From Balneolaceae bacterium (lineage in GTDB: Bacteria; Bacteroidota; Rhodothermia; Balneolales; Balneolaceae), in NCBI GenBank assembly GCA_017640665.1, contig JAEPQE010000003.1:124001-188000 (forward strand): a stretch of 64,000 nt of DNA, in the 5' to 3' direction. This document shows positions 1 to 9,210 of this stretch, piece by piece (the stretch's first letter is position 1; every line of letters begins with the position of its first letter). A program made the position numbers and the translations under genes. Below the pieces are notes generated by a model, which was not told where the DNA came from, did no database searches, and was given only the letters and a program-made list of their open reading frames with translations.

Positions 1-397
1 GGTAATCGCCAAAAATCTTTAGCTGATCAATCGTTTGAGAAGCCCCGATATTTCGCTGATGCGGAGGACGGTCTGCACTGGTAATAATTACAGGGACACC
101 CGATTGAGTAGCTTCAATCACTGCAGGGTAATAATTAGCAACGGCTGTACCTGAGGTACACACTAAACATGCAGGAATACCAGATCCTTTTCCAATCCCC
201 AATGCGGTAAACGCAGCAGAGCGCTCATCAATTATAATATGTTTTTCGAAACCGGGGTGAGCTGCAAAAGCGAGAGTGAGGGGGGTAGATCTTGATCCCG
301 GAGAAATAACAGCATGTCGGACTCCCTGTTCGTACAACGCCCGGACAAACTGCGTACTCCAGTAAAAGTTTAGATTTTGGGGATCACGTTCCGGCAT
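1..397 (-). CDS. menD: MenD, 2-succinyl-5-enolpyruvyl-6-hydroxy-3-cyclohexene-1-carboxylate synthase (N-terminal part, runs off the left edge)
   Basis: Thiamine-diphosphate enzyme that joins isochorismate and 2-oxoglutarate in menaquinone synthesis. The translated N-terminus shows the family's landmarks: PGSRSTPLT near residue 36, DERSAAFTALG near 60, the CTSGTAVANYYPAVIEA stretch and SADRPP. About 132 residues are present and the remainder lies outside the window. The ATG at 397 overlaps the end of menF by 14 bases, so the two are almost certainly cotranscribed and translationally coupled (menF first). Identification rests on motifs and on the menF neighbour. Confidence 0.95.
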   Translation of the reverse strand, partial: MPERDPQNLNFYWSTQFVRALYEQGVRHAVISPGSRSTPLTLAFAAHPGFEKHIIIDERSAAFTALGIGKGSGIPACLVCTSGTAVANYYPAVIEATQSGVPVIITSADRPPHQRNIGASQTIDQLKIFGDY

Positions 398-1853
398 ATT
401 CCAGGGCAGTAAGCATGGGTATAAATTTTAGATTAGTCTCTTCCCATTCCTTTTCAGGATCGGAGTCCTGCACTATACCACATCCGGCGAAGAAACGCAC
501 TTCATTATGTTTGATTAAGCCACTTCTGATGGCTACAATAAATTCTCCATTGCCATGTGCGTTTATCCAGCCAATGGGTGAGGCATACCAGCCACGATTA
601 AAATCTTCGTGCTCTTTAATGAATTCTACTGCTTTATCTTTTGGAAACCCACCTACTGCAGGAGTTGGGTGCAATGTCTTTAATACTTCGGTTCTGGAAA
701 CACCTTCTTTAATCTTCGCAGTGATGGGAGTAAATAAATGTTGGACGTTAGACAGTTTTTTTATTTGAGGTGATTTAGGATGCTGAACTTCATCTGAATA
801 ATGCTCCAGATTTTCTTCAATAGCATCTAACACAATTTCATGCTCATGGAGATCTTTACTGCTATGTAGCAGATTGTATTCAAGTACGGCATCTTCAGAG
901 GCTGTTTTTCCACGGGACGTACTTCCTGCAAGTCCTTCTGTTAGCACATATTTTGAGTTGAAAGAAGCGAGTCGTTCAGGAGTACATCCTATAAAACTGG
1001 ATTCTCCATCCTGACGAATTAAAAACGAGTAACAATCCGGGTATTGAAATCGAAGTCGGTTAAGAATGTGAGTATCCTTGATTTTTTGATCAAGTTTGAT
1101 GCGAAGCTGCCGTGCAAATACAACTTTTTCGAATCGACCTTCCTTAATGGCATCCTTAGCGCGTTTAATGTTTTCGATCCACTGAAAATATTCTTTAGAA
1201 TCATTATCAGGTGGGTTAATCGAGAAACCCTGATCCAATACCGGGTTTAAAGAATATTGATCTGCGTTGGTGATGTGATCTAACTCAGCAAGTTTATTCG
1301 AGATTTCAGACTCAATTTCTGATATGGATGATGCTTGATCGTAATTAATGAGAAAAGTGAGAATACAGCATTTCCCTTCTCTGATTATCATCCATTCGGG
1401 TAGAGTGAAGGAGGAAGAATCAAACGAAGACCAGGAATCGGAATTGTTCTCATCAAAAAAAGAAAAACCCCCAAACAAATGAACCACCGCATTTTGATGC
1501 TTAATTCCTTTAAGGTGATGGATTCGGCTCAGTACTTCTTTCCCTTTCTTAGAAGAATCTCTGAAGCGAGATTCTCCGTGCGCGGTTAAACGTTCCATTT
1601 CTCCAGAGGCTGCCATAGCGAAGTCGTCAACAGGTTTTTCCCAGTAATATTGAAAACTGTTTTTAAGATGATCTTGCTCAACCACAGCAAGTAAATCCAC
1701 CGGGGAAAGCGAAATAGAAAAAGCCAGGTAATTGGGTGCGGAACCTGAATTTATGTTTTCAATGCCGGATAGAAATTGGTCTAGCTCCGAACGGCTTATC
1801 TGCTGTTGAAAGGAGGTAAAAAGCGCCGACTCTGAAGTAGTTTTATTGGGCAT
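384..1853 (-). CDS. menF: Isochorismate synthase MenF
   Basis: Converts chorismate to isochorismate, the first committed step of menaquinone synthesis. The product is 489 residues, normal for the family. The C-terminal chorismate-binding domain carries FIGCTPERL, EGLAGSTSRG, LHPTPAVGGFPKD, and the end motif RFFAGCGIVQDSDPEKEWEE with the metal-binding glutamates. A TTG lies one codon before the ATG, but the ATG at 1853 has AGGA seven bases upstream and is preferred. Cytoplasmic. The neighbouring overlapping menD separates it from the entC/pabB/trpE relatives that share this fold. Confidence 0.94.
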   Translation of the reverse strand: MPNKTTSESALFTSFQQQISRSELDQFLSGIENINSGSAPNYLAFSISLSPVDLLAVVEQDHLKNSFQYYWEKPVDDFAMAASGEMERLTAHGESRFRDSSKKGKEVLSRIHHLKGIKHQNAVVHLFGGFSFFDENNSDSWSSFDSSSFTLPEWMIIREGKCCILTFLINYDQASSISEIESEISNKLAELDHITNADQYSLNPVLDQGFSINPPDNDSKEYFQWIENIKRAKDAIKEGRFEKVVFARQLRIKLDQKIKDTHILNRLRFQYPDCYSFLIRQDGESSFIGCTPERLASFNSKYVLTEGLAGSTSRGKTASEDAVLEYNLLHSSKDLHEHEIVLDAIEENLEHYSDEVQHPKSPQIKKLSNVQHLFTPITAKIKEGVSRTEVLKTLHPTPAVGGFPKDKAVEFIKEHEDFNRGWYASPIGWINAHGNGEFIVAIRSGLIKHNEVRFFAGCGIVQDSDPEKEWEETNLKFIPMLTALEYAGT

Positions 1854-1940
1854 CAATTATTCCTGAATTTCTAACTTTCAATATAAATTGAAAATTGGCA
1901 AGAATAAAGTTTTTTGAGGGCTTTTTACAGGATTTGAAGA

Positions 1941-2216
1941 CTACTTGGCGTCGTCTTGTTGTCCGGTTTTGAAAGGATTGTGAATACCCAGAGCGTCAAG
2001 GTCAAACTCAGCAAGTTCGTAAAGAAAATCCCAGGCAGCCTGACTGGTTCCATCTTCGTTTACCCAGTTCGGGTGACTCTGTTTAATGAGCCCAACCACT
2101 CGTTTAGCATAATTGATACGTTCCTCGCCTTCAGGTAGTCGCGGAATGGCAGCGATCATTAAGTCCAGATTATAGCCGCAGTCGAAATCTTTTGGTTTTT
2201 GTTGTTCTATGAACAT
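1941..2216 (-). CDS. DUF4290-like small protein
   Basis: A 91-residue cytoplasmic protein without signal peptide or membrane segment. The stretch from residue 14 to 75 (YNLDLMIAAIPRLPEGEER, then WDFLYELAEFDLD) resembles the N-terminal half of DUF4290 proteins, a family known from Bacteroidota and relatives whose role is unknown; usual members are roughly twice as long, so this is a short version. It sits 88 bases upstream of menF on the same strand but need not be in that operon. Family assignment is from memory of the motif, not from a search. Confidence 0.6.
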   Translation of the reverse strand: MFIEQQKPKDFDCGYNLDLMIAAIPRLPEGEERINYAKRVVGLIKQSHPNWVNEDGTSQAAWDFLYELAEFDLDALGIHNPFKTGQQDDAK

Positions 2217-2500
2217 GAAATACGTTTCTTTTTATTCGCACCGAAGATACAGGGAATATGAATAAGCTGAAAGAATAGCTTTACTCTCAATTTTTGGAAT
2301 CATCTGCTACGAAATTTCGAGAAAACCCAGAATTCCCTTAGCGACATTTCTCTTATCAGGAATGCTAATCCTACGTTTAGAGGTATAGAAAGCTTTTTTT
2401 ACTTCTAACTTTATGCACAATAATAGTTTTGTGTTAAGAAGTTGCGAGTTTATTAAGATTTTTTAATGTTGATAAGGTGTAATAATTAACAAGAGATTTG

Positions 2501-5500
2501 ATGAATAAATATTTTTTTAAACTTGCCTTCCTATTAATGTTGTTATTTGAGTTTGACTTTGCATTTGCTCAAAATCAACAAGACATGATGAATGCTTTTC
2601 CTCCTTCTCCTGAAGCTGCTGCTCTTGGCAAATATGGGGAAATAGAATCAAATCTGTATGAGGGAAAAGCTAATATTTCAATTCCAATCTATGAGTATTC
2701 AGTTAATGGGTTCACGCTACCAATAAGCTTGGACTACACTACTTCGGCAATCCGTGTAGATCAGATTGCTACTAATGTAGGGCTTGGGTGGACATTGAAT
2801 GCTGGTGGGGTGGTTACTCAAACTGTGAATGGATTGAGTGATCTTTTTCATAATCGTACAAGCATACCTGACCCACCAAATACTTTTAACCCGGTAAAAT
2901 CCCAGAATCAAAGTGATTACGATACCGCGGAAGATGTTATTGCAGGTCTTACAGATATGGAAACAGACCTGTTTACTTATAATTTTCCCGGAGGTAGTGG
3001 AAAATTTATGTTTAGTAACGATGGAACTGAGATTCACACAATCCCGCACGATGCACTAAAAATTACTGAGAGCAGTAATACATTCGAAATCATTAATACT
3101 GATGGAACTAAATTTACATTCGATGTAGGTGCAGGAACCTATTACAGTGACGTGTGTACAGGAGGCGGGAGTGGTTCGCCTGTAAATCGATTTCCGTTTA
3201 CCGGGTTCTCAAACTTTCTTTCTGAAATTACTACAACAGATGGGAATGTAATAACCCTTACATACGGCACTTATACATACGAATATGATACTATTATTGA
3301 CCAAAAGTATCACAAGTTTTCTGGTCAGAGTGGATGTCCTTCCGTAGCTTCGCTAAATAGAATATGTACACGGACTAATACAGTAACGGAAAAAAGGCTT
3401 ACAGGAATATCTTCTACAAGTAGTGATATAAAAGTAGAATTTGAATACTCTGGAGTAAGAGATGATCTGGCCGACGCCGGAGTTGGGCAACCTTTAAAAT
3501 TAGATAAAATTATAATTCTAGGTGGCACAACGGCTTCACCTGAGACATTAAAAGTTTTTGATTTACATCAAAGTTATTTTAACAGTAGTGGAGGAGCTAG
3601 TTCGGATCTTAACAAGCGTTTAAAGCTTGATTCAGTTAACGAAGTAGGGTTACCGGGTTGGTCTTTTACTTATAACTCAACAACTTTACCCCCAAGAGAT
3701 AGCTACGCTGTTGACCATTGGGGACATTATAATGGTGAGACGTCAAACAGCACATTTATTCCTTATGATGCTAACTATTACACAAGTGGTGCGGACAGAG
3801 AACCAAACCTCTCATACATTTATACTGGTATTCTTGAGAAAGTAACTTACCCAACTGGAGGCTACACGGAGCTTGAATATGAAACTACCTCTAATAAATC
3901 TGCAGTCAGGATAAAAAAGTTAATTACCAAAGAAACAAGTACAAGCTCTAGTACTATTAAAGAGTTTGAGTATGTATCCGGTTTTGCCCCAAATAGCCCT
4001 GACTACATAGATGACTTTGAAATAGAAGAAGAAGTGGACGGAACTAGTCCACCACAAGTATATTCTTGCAACTATAAACTAATGACGTCTTCGCCTATAA
4101 TACCATTTGGTGGAGCTTCGAATAGTGTAGGGCATGGTGAAGTTATTGAACTACTTGGCACGGATGGGGAATATGGAAAAACCCGATACAAGTTTACTAC
4201 AGGTACTAATAGTTTGTCAGATGTCTCAATCCTAAATAATCCAGCTTCAGAACCCATTTATTCATGGACAGGTGGGAAGCTTCTGGAACAAGAAGCTATG
4301 GAGTTTGTTAGTGGTACAACGTTTAAGATGGATCAGGAATCGATCAATACTTATGGGCTATATCATGATACTGGCTCATCTTATACTTATAACGAAAGAT
4401 ACCCTTCTAAAAATGAAACTTATGTATTTGACATAAGGCTTACCCAATTATCTAAAGAAAGGAATAATGGGCTTCTTTATAAACCGGCTACTTTTCAGAA
4501 AGAAATACTTCGAAATGTTTCCGCCTGGTACCATCCAAAAACTACTAAAGTCAGGGTATATGATAATAATGGTACCAATTATATGGAGTCCCTTACTGAA
4601 TTTAAGTACGACGATCCCCTGCATATACAGCTTACCCAAAAAATTGAAACCAATTCGATAAGCTCAGAAAAGAGAGTGACAAATTACGAATATGCCAGTG
4701 AGCAAGATGGTACTGGAGGTAAGCCAAATTACTCAGGCATGAAAAATGCCAACATGCTGACTCAATTATATTCAGTAATGGTAGAGGATGATATTAATGG
4801 GGACGACCTTTCAAAATCATGGACAGAATGGACAAATAATGCGGCAATATCGCCAGGCCCAAAATGGAGGCCTTGGAAAAGTTGGGTTTGGAAAGGCACA
4901 GGTAGTTCTGCACCTACAACTCCTTTTACTTCGAATGCAATACTTCTTAGTGAGGTAATTAAATATAACTTTGCAGGAAGACCTGCTCATGTTAGAAGTG
5001 GTGGAGCAGTTTCGAGTGAAACGAAATTCTATTATGGAAGTTATGATTTTCCTTTAAGTCAGGTAGGTCATAACTCAAAACCTGATCTATACTTAACTGG
5101 GATTCAAAAAGAATTGAATGGAATAGATGGTACTGCCTGCAACAGTAATGACCTTTGCACGAAAGCCTTTTACGATAGTAAGGGGAGGCTAATAAAGCTA
5201 GAAGACGAAGCTGGAAATGATATAGAGTTTACCTACGACTCATTCAATAGGTTAAAAACAACGATCAACCAAAATCAGGAAACGGTTTCCACGATAAACT
5301 ATTTCAATAACTCAAGCTATTCTACATCAAACCCTCACTATGTAGAAACGCTTACTCATTATGACCCAAATAATAGCTCTAATGTGACCAAGTCAATCAA
5401 TTATTTTGATGGATTGGGAAGAGGTATTCAGAGTCAAACGATTGGAGATGGAAGGGCAATAATTACAGGGGTGGCCTATAATGACCGGGGTCAACCTTCT

Positions 5501-7471
5501 GCCAATACACGACCGATTGATATAACCGACCCATCAGGATACAAAACGAATCTTTTTTCGGGTTTCGATGCCAATACGGGTGAAGCATTGGATTCACCTT
5601 CTGCTGTAGAAGCGTATTACGATACCTATGTAAGTGCTAATGATGCAAATTATGCGTATTCCCACACGCAGCATGAGCCAAGTCCTTCAGCAAAAGCATT
5701 GAAGAGCACCTTACCAGGTTTTGATAACAAGTATGGATCCGGAAATGAGATTGAGGTTAGATACGATTTAAATACCGCTACAACCGATACCTTTCAAATC
5801 GACGGAAAAGTTTGGGATGCGAAAAAACTACTTAAAACGATTAATGAAGACCCTGAAGGGAATGAGTCCATCACCTATAGCGATGCCTGGGGAAGAACCA
5901 TTGTAAGTGGTGTTAATATGAATCCTCTTTCTGATGACCGATTAATTCAAAGTTCTGACGACTTAATTACCAGATATTCTTATGATGAATTGGGTAACCT
6001 TGTTAAAGTAATTGACCCCAGAGGATTTTCTACTGTTTATAAATACAACAAGCTTGGTCAACTGGAAGAGAAAAAATTACCAGATCAGGATTATTCGAAT
6101 CTATATTGCTATGATGATAAGGGAAGACTTCGTTTCCACGCGGCTCCTGCTCAGGCTTTTTATTACACCACTTCACTAATCCGAAACTATACTTATACAA
6201 AGTATGACGATCTGGATCGCCCCATAGAAGTTGGAGAACGAACAGGGCTGATATCATATACTACTGAATGCGATAATGAACGCAACGATGTAGATTTTCC
6301 GGAAAGTTCAGTTTCCGGGCACACTCCATTTATTAACTATTCCTATGATGGAGATAACAAGCTTACCGGTGCAAATAACTATGAGGGTAAACTTACAAGG
6401 GTTGAATACAAAGACTTTAACAGTTCCAGTAAAGGGTACACCTGGTACAGTTATAATAATCAAGGCTTAGTTGCATGGGTGGTGCAAGAGCTACCCGGTC
6501 TTGGCTCGGGGCAACGTAAACGGGTTGATTACACCTACGATGAATTAGGAAGATTAACCAAGCTTAGTTACCAGGCATCAGTAGAACTTGAACGGTTTTA
6601 CTTATGGTACAACTATGATGGCTTAGGAAGATTGGAATCCATTGAGTCCAATTCAGTAAATAATAAAGGAACTGCCCAGATGGAAGCTCAATTTACCTAT
6701 GAAGCTAGTGGGCAGGTAAAACGGTTGCGTTTCGGAGATGCGGTTGAGGATGTAGATTATACTTATACCATTCAAGGGTGGCTAGACAAGATCAACAATA
6801 ACAATGTATACTATTACACAACGGACAAATTTGGCATGGATTTGGATTATAACCTGAATGGTACCATCGAAGTTCAAAAATGGGTGCATTCCTCCCTGTC
6901 TCCGCTAGATTATGTGCAATATGAATATCTATATGACCGGGCCGGGCAGCTTACCGATGCCGACTATACCAATTCCAACGGAAGTGCTGCTGATGATAAC
7001 AATGGTGGATATGATGTTGTCTATGGATATGATAAAAATGGAAACATAACCACACTTACCAGAAAAGGAAAAGGGTCTGGTTCAACCTATCCCTATTACA
7101 GTTTATCGTCCATTGTTATCGATAATAATAGCAATCGGTTAGAAAGCTACAGACTTGGCTCCGGCCCGGTTCCTACAACACTTTATAATGTTCAATATGA
7201 CGCAAGTGGAAACACGACTGCCAATCGATTTTCCAATGCAGAATACGACTGGAGGAACTTGCCCACTTTGGTTGAAAAAGGAAGTAGCGATGTAGAATAT
7301 GCCTACGATGCAGAGGGCATGAGAGTGAAGAAAGAACTCGTAGGAGGAGAAACTATCTATTATGTGCGTGGAGCCGGAGGGCAAACCATAGCTGCTTACG
7401 ATGGCAGTGGTGACCTCCTCTTTCTGAATATTTTGGCGGGCAGTAACATCTTAGGCCAGGTAGTGAGGTAA
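2501..7471 (+). CDS. Secreted RHS/YD-repeat shell protein lacking the C-terminal core end and toxin
   Basis: Residues 1-24 are a signal peptide ending FAFAQ. Next comes the N-terminal region typical of Bacteroidota RHS proteins (PSPEAAALGKYGEIESNLYEG, then LPISLDYTTSAIRVDQIATN and VGLGWTLNAGGVV). Many YD/RHS repeats follow from about residue 870 to the end (YDSFNRL, YDELGNLVKVIDPRG, YDKNGNITTLTRKGKG), expected to wind into a hollow shell. The protein stops at ILAGSNILGQVVR, where complete homologues continue directly into a YYLKDHLGS-type segment; that missing segment is encoded by the tip gene at 9207. So the shell and the tip are split over two genes. The start is the ATG at 2501, not the TTG one codon before. 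GAGG near its stop serves the next gene 5 bases on. Role in contact or secreted antagonism is inferred from the family. Confidence 0.85.
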   Translation: MNKYFFKLAFLLMLLFEFDFAFAQNQQDMMNAFPPSPEAAALGKYGEIESNLYEGKANISIPIYEYSVNGFTLPISLDYTTSAIRVDQIATNVGLGWTLNAGGVVTQTVNGLSDLFHNRTSIPDPPNTFNPVKSQNQSDYDTAEDVIAGLTDMETDLFTYNFPGGSGKFMFSNDGTEIHTIPHDALKITESSNTFEIINTDGTKFTFDVGAGTYYSDVCTGGGSGSPVNRFPFTGFSNFLSEITTTDGNVITLTYGTYTYEYDTIIDQKYHKFSGQSGCPSVASLNRICTRTNTVTEKRLTGISSTSSDIKVEFEYSGVRDDLADAGVGQPLKLDKIIILGGTTASPETLKVFDLHQSYFNSSGGASSDLNKRLKLDSVNEVGLPGWSFTYNSTTLPPRDSYAVDHWGHYNGETSNSTFIPYDANYYTSGADREPNLSYIYTGILEKVTYPTGGYTELEYETTSNKSAVRIKKLITKETSTSSSTIKEFEYVSGFAPNSPDYIDDFEIEEEVDGTSPPQVYSCNYKLMTSSPIIPFGGASNSVGHGEVIELLGTDGEYGKTRYKFTTGTNSLSDVSILNNPASEPIYSWTGGKLLEQEAMEFVSGTTFKMDQESINTYGLYHDTGSSYTYNERYPSKNETYVFDIRLTQLSKERNNGLLYKPATFQKEILRNVSAWYHPKTTKVRVYDNNGTNYMESLTEFKYDDPLHIQLTQKIETNSISSEKRVTNYEYASEQDGTGGKPNYSGMKNANMLTQLYSVMVEDDINGDDLSKSWTEWTNNAAISPGPKWRPWKSWVWKGTGSSAPTTPFTSNAILLSEVIKYNFAGRPAHVRSGGAVSSETKFYYGSYDFPLSQVGHNSKPDLYLTGIQKELNGIDGTACNSNDLCTKAFYDSKGRLIKLEDEAGNDIEFTYDSFNRLKTTINQNQETVSTINYFNNSSYSTSNPHYVETLTHYDPNNSSNVTKSINYFDGLGRGIQSQTIGDGRAIITGVAYNDRGQPSANTRPIDITDPSGYKTNLFSGFDANTGEALDSPSAVEAYYDTYVSANDANYAYSHTQHEPSPSAKALKSTLPGFDNKYGSGNEIEVRYDLNTATTDTFQIDGKVWDAKKLLKTINEDPEGNESITYSDAWGRTIVSGVNMNPLSDDRLIQSSDDLITRYSYDELGNLVKVIDPRGFSTVYKYNKLGQLEEKKLPDQDYSNLYCYDDKGRLRFHAAPAQAFYYTTSLIRNYTYTKYDDLDRPIEVGERTGLISYTTECDNERNDVDFPESSVSGHTPFINYSYDGDNKLTGANNYEGKLTRVEYKDFNSSSKGYTWYSYNNQGLVAWVVQELPGLGSGQRKRVDYTYDELGRLTKLSYQASVELERFYLWYNYDGLGRLESIESNSVNNKGTAQMEAQFTYEASGQVKRLRFGDAVEDVDYTYTIQGWLDKINNNNVYYYTTDKFGMDLDYNLNGTIEVQKWVHSSLSPLDYVQYEYLYDRAGQLTDADYTNSNGSAADDNNGGYDVVYGYDKNGNITTLTRKGKGSGSTYPYYSLSSIVIDNNSNRLESYRLGSGPVPTTLYNVQYDASGNTTANRFSNAEYDWRNLPTLVEKGSSDVEYAYDAEGMRVKKELVGGETIYYVRGAGGQTIAAYDGSGDLLFLNILAGSNILGQVVR

Positions 7472-7476
7472 TAAAG

Positions 7477-9210
7477 ATGAATAACAACCAACACATACTT
7501 GCCCTCACCACCACTGTAATGAAAACCTCCGTTTCAGCTTCGATTCCTTTCGGAATAGTACCCTTGATCCTACTAATTCTTCTATTCTCGAATCCTGTTA
7601 TCGCTCAGGAACAAATAGTATTCCAGGTACACATGGAGTACGCCCATTTAAATCCCGGAGACCGGGTGTTAGTACGAGGTGGAAGCGCCGACTTGGGAAA
7701 CTGGACCGAGTCCACCGGTCTGGAATTAGTTCCGTCTATAGAAAATGAGGCAATTTTTACCGGGAGCATTCCCGCTAACACGGTTCCCGAAACCGGGCTT
7801 GAATATAAATTCGTTGTTCAACCCTCAGAAGGAGAACTCCTTTGGGAACACCGGGCCAACCGCATTATTAAGCCGGGAGAACAACCGGAACTGGTGTGGT
7901 TTGATGACCGGACCTCCCCTGGTATTCAGCAAACCATTATTACGCTTACCGTACGGTTAGACTTATCCAATTATTCCCTGAACGGGAGTCCGGTAGAAGG
8001 GGTACAGCTGATGGGAGGCAGGGCCCCGCTCACTTTTGATGAAGAGCAGGGTGGAACAGCAATGAATCAGGTTTCTGAAAACGTCTGGGAAGCCAGCATT
8101 GGTATTCCTTATGGTACACCGAACGATGTGCCATTTAAATTCAGATGGAAATACCTGGATGAATGGCACTGGGAATACCGCCCGGGGCATATCAATCATG
8201 TAGTATGGCTGGACGATACCGATAACCGTGAATTCATTGAATTAGTATTTGATTATGAGCGGGGAGGGATTGTAGCCTCCAACCCGTACACCGATAAGGT
8301 AGATAACTACTCCGAAGTGTTACGCAATCTGGGGGCAGAAGCCACAGGAAGCAGGTACCACTACGAAGAAGCAATTGCTTTTGTAATGGAAGGCAAGCTG
8401 GCACAGGCCCGGAAAAGCTATGACGCATATATAGCGGGGACTTCCTCAAAATCAGAAATCGATGACTTCCAGTACATCATGGCAGGGAAAATTGCAGAAG
8501 AGCGGGGGATAGACGCTGCTCATACCTACATAGATCAGGAAAAGCAATTTGAAACCAACCAAAACCGAAAAGCACATTTCGAATATCTGAAAGGAGAACT
8601 TCTGTTAAAAGAAGGCAGAGGAACAGAGGCTAGAGCCCACTTTAACAAAGTGCGAAATGAGTTTCCGCTGGAAGAAGATATAGCAGCGTATTCCGAAAAC
8701 GGGTTGATTGTGAGCTACCTGATGGAAGGAGATTCAGTAAGCCTTGGCGAAGCTAAAGCATTATTAGAACCCTATATGGAAAGCGGACACAAGGGTCGCT
8801 TAACACAATTAGCACGATTATATGGAATGCTGGAGGACCATTACAAGCAACGGGAAGTATTGGTAAAACTAACGCAGACCGGGAATGCAAAACAACGTAC
8901 ACGATCTCTGCTTAAGCTTGCGAGCTTTGATATACAAAACGAAGATTTTGAACAATCTCTTTCTCTGCTCAATACCTTACCCCAGGAAGCCACCCAACAG
9001 CAGCGAAAAGAATGGCAGGCTCTTAAAATTGACGTACTCACCAAACTGGGTAAAAGAGAACAACTGGTAGAAGAAGTAGCTGCTTTTGAACGCAGCTGGC
9101 CAAACGATGCACGCTTAAAACAGTTTAATAAAGACAAGAAACAGGCAGAAGAGAAAATAAAGAGCAAAAAAGCGCTAAAAGCCGCTGCACAAGAGGGGGG
9201 AGAACAATGA
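7477..9210 (+). CDS. Secreted CBM20-like/TPR protein between RHS shell and RHS tip
   Basis: A 577-residue protein with an extended N-region and a hydrophobic signal (PLILLILLFSNPVIAQ) at about residues 27-44. Two consecutive starch-binding-like beta domains follow: residues 45-150 (LVRGGSADLGNWTES, the CBM20 hallmark) and 155-265 (GVQLMGGRAPLTF, then FKFRWKYLDEWHWEYRPG). Residues 280-560 are helical TPR-like repeats, and the end is Lys/Ala-rich. It begins 5 bases after the shell gene with GAGG as ribosome-binding site, and its stop overlaps the tip gene start (ATGA), so the three genes form one operon. A truncated relative occupies the same place before another tip gene at 21226. I infer an adaptor or chaperone for the split RHS complex; carbohydrate binding is possible but unproven. 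Confidence 0.7.
   Translation: MNNNQHILALTTTVMKTSVSASIPFGIVPLILLILLFSNPVIAQEQIVFQVHMEYAHLNPGDRVLVRGGSADLGNWTESTGLELVPSIENEAIFTGSIPANTVPETGLEYKFVVQPSEGELLWEHRANRIIKPGEQPELVWFDDRTSPGIQQTIITLTVRLDLSNYSLNGSPVEGVQLMGGRAPLTFDEEQGGTAMNQVSENVWEASIGIPYGTPNDVPFKFRWKYLDEWHWEYRPGHINHVVWLDDTDNREFIELVFDYERGGIVASNPYTDKVDNYSEVLRNLGAEATGSRYHYEEAIAFVMEGKLAQARKSYDAYIAGTSSKSEIDDFQYIMAGKIAEERGIDAAHTYIDQEKQFETNQNRKAHFEYLKGELLLKEGRGTEARAHFNKVRNEFPLEEDIAAYSENGLIVSYLMEGDSVSLGEAKALLEPYMESGHKGRLTQLARLYGMLEDHYKQREVLVKLTQTGNAKQRTRSLLKLASFDIQNEDFEQSLSLLNTLPQEATQQQRKEWQALKIDVLTKLGKREQLVEEVAAFERSWPNDARLKQFNKDKKQAEEKIKSKKALKAAAQEGGEQ

Noticed and set aside
415-768. Plus-strand open frame opposite menF
   Set aside because: Shadow of a well-supported minus-strand gene, with no features of its own.
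2424-2431. TAGTTTTG as a Bacteroidota -7 promoter box (TAnnTTTG) for the RHS operon
   Set aside because: It fits the -7 consensus, but no matching -33 TTG box is placed correctly and such octamers are frequent in AT-rich DNA.
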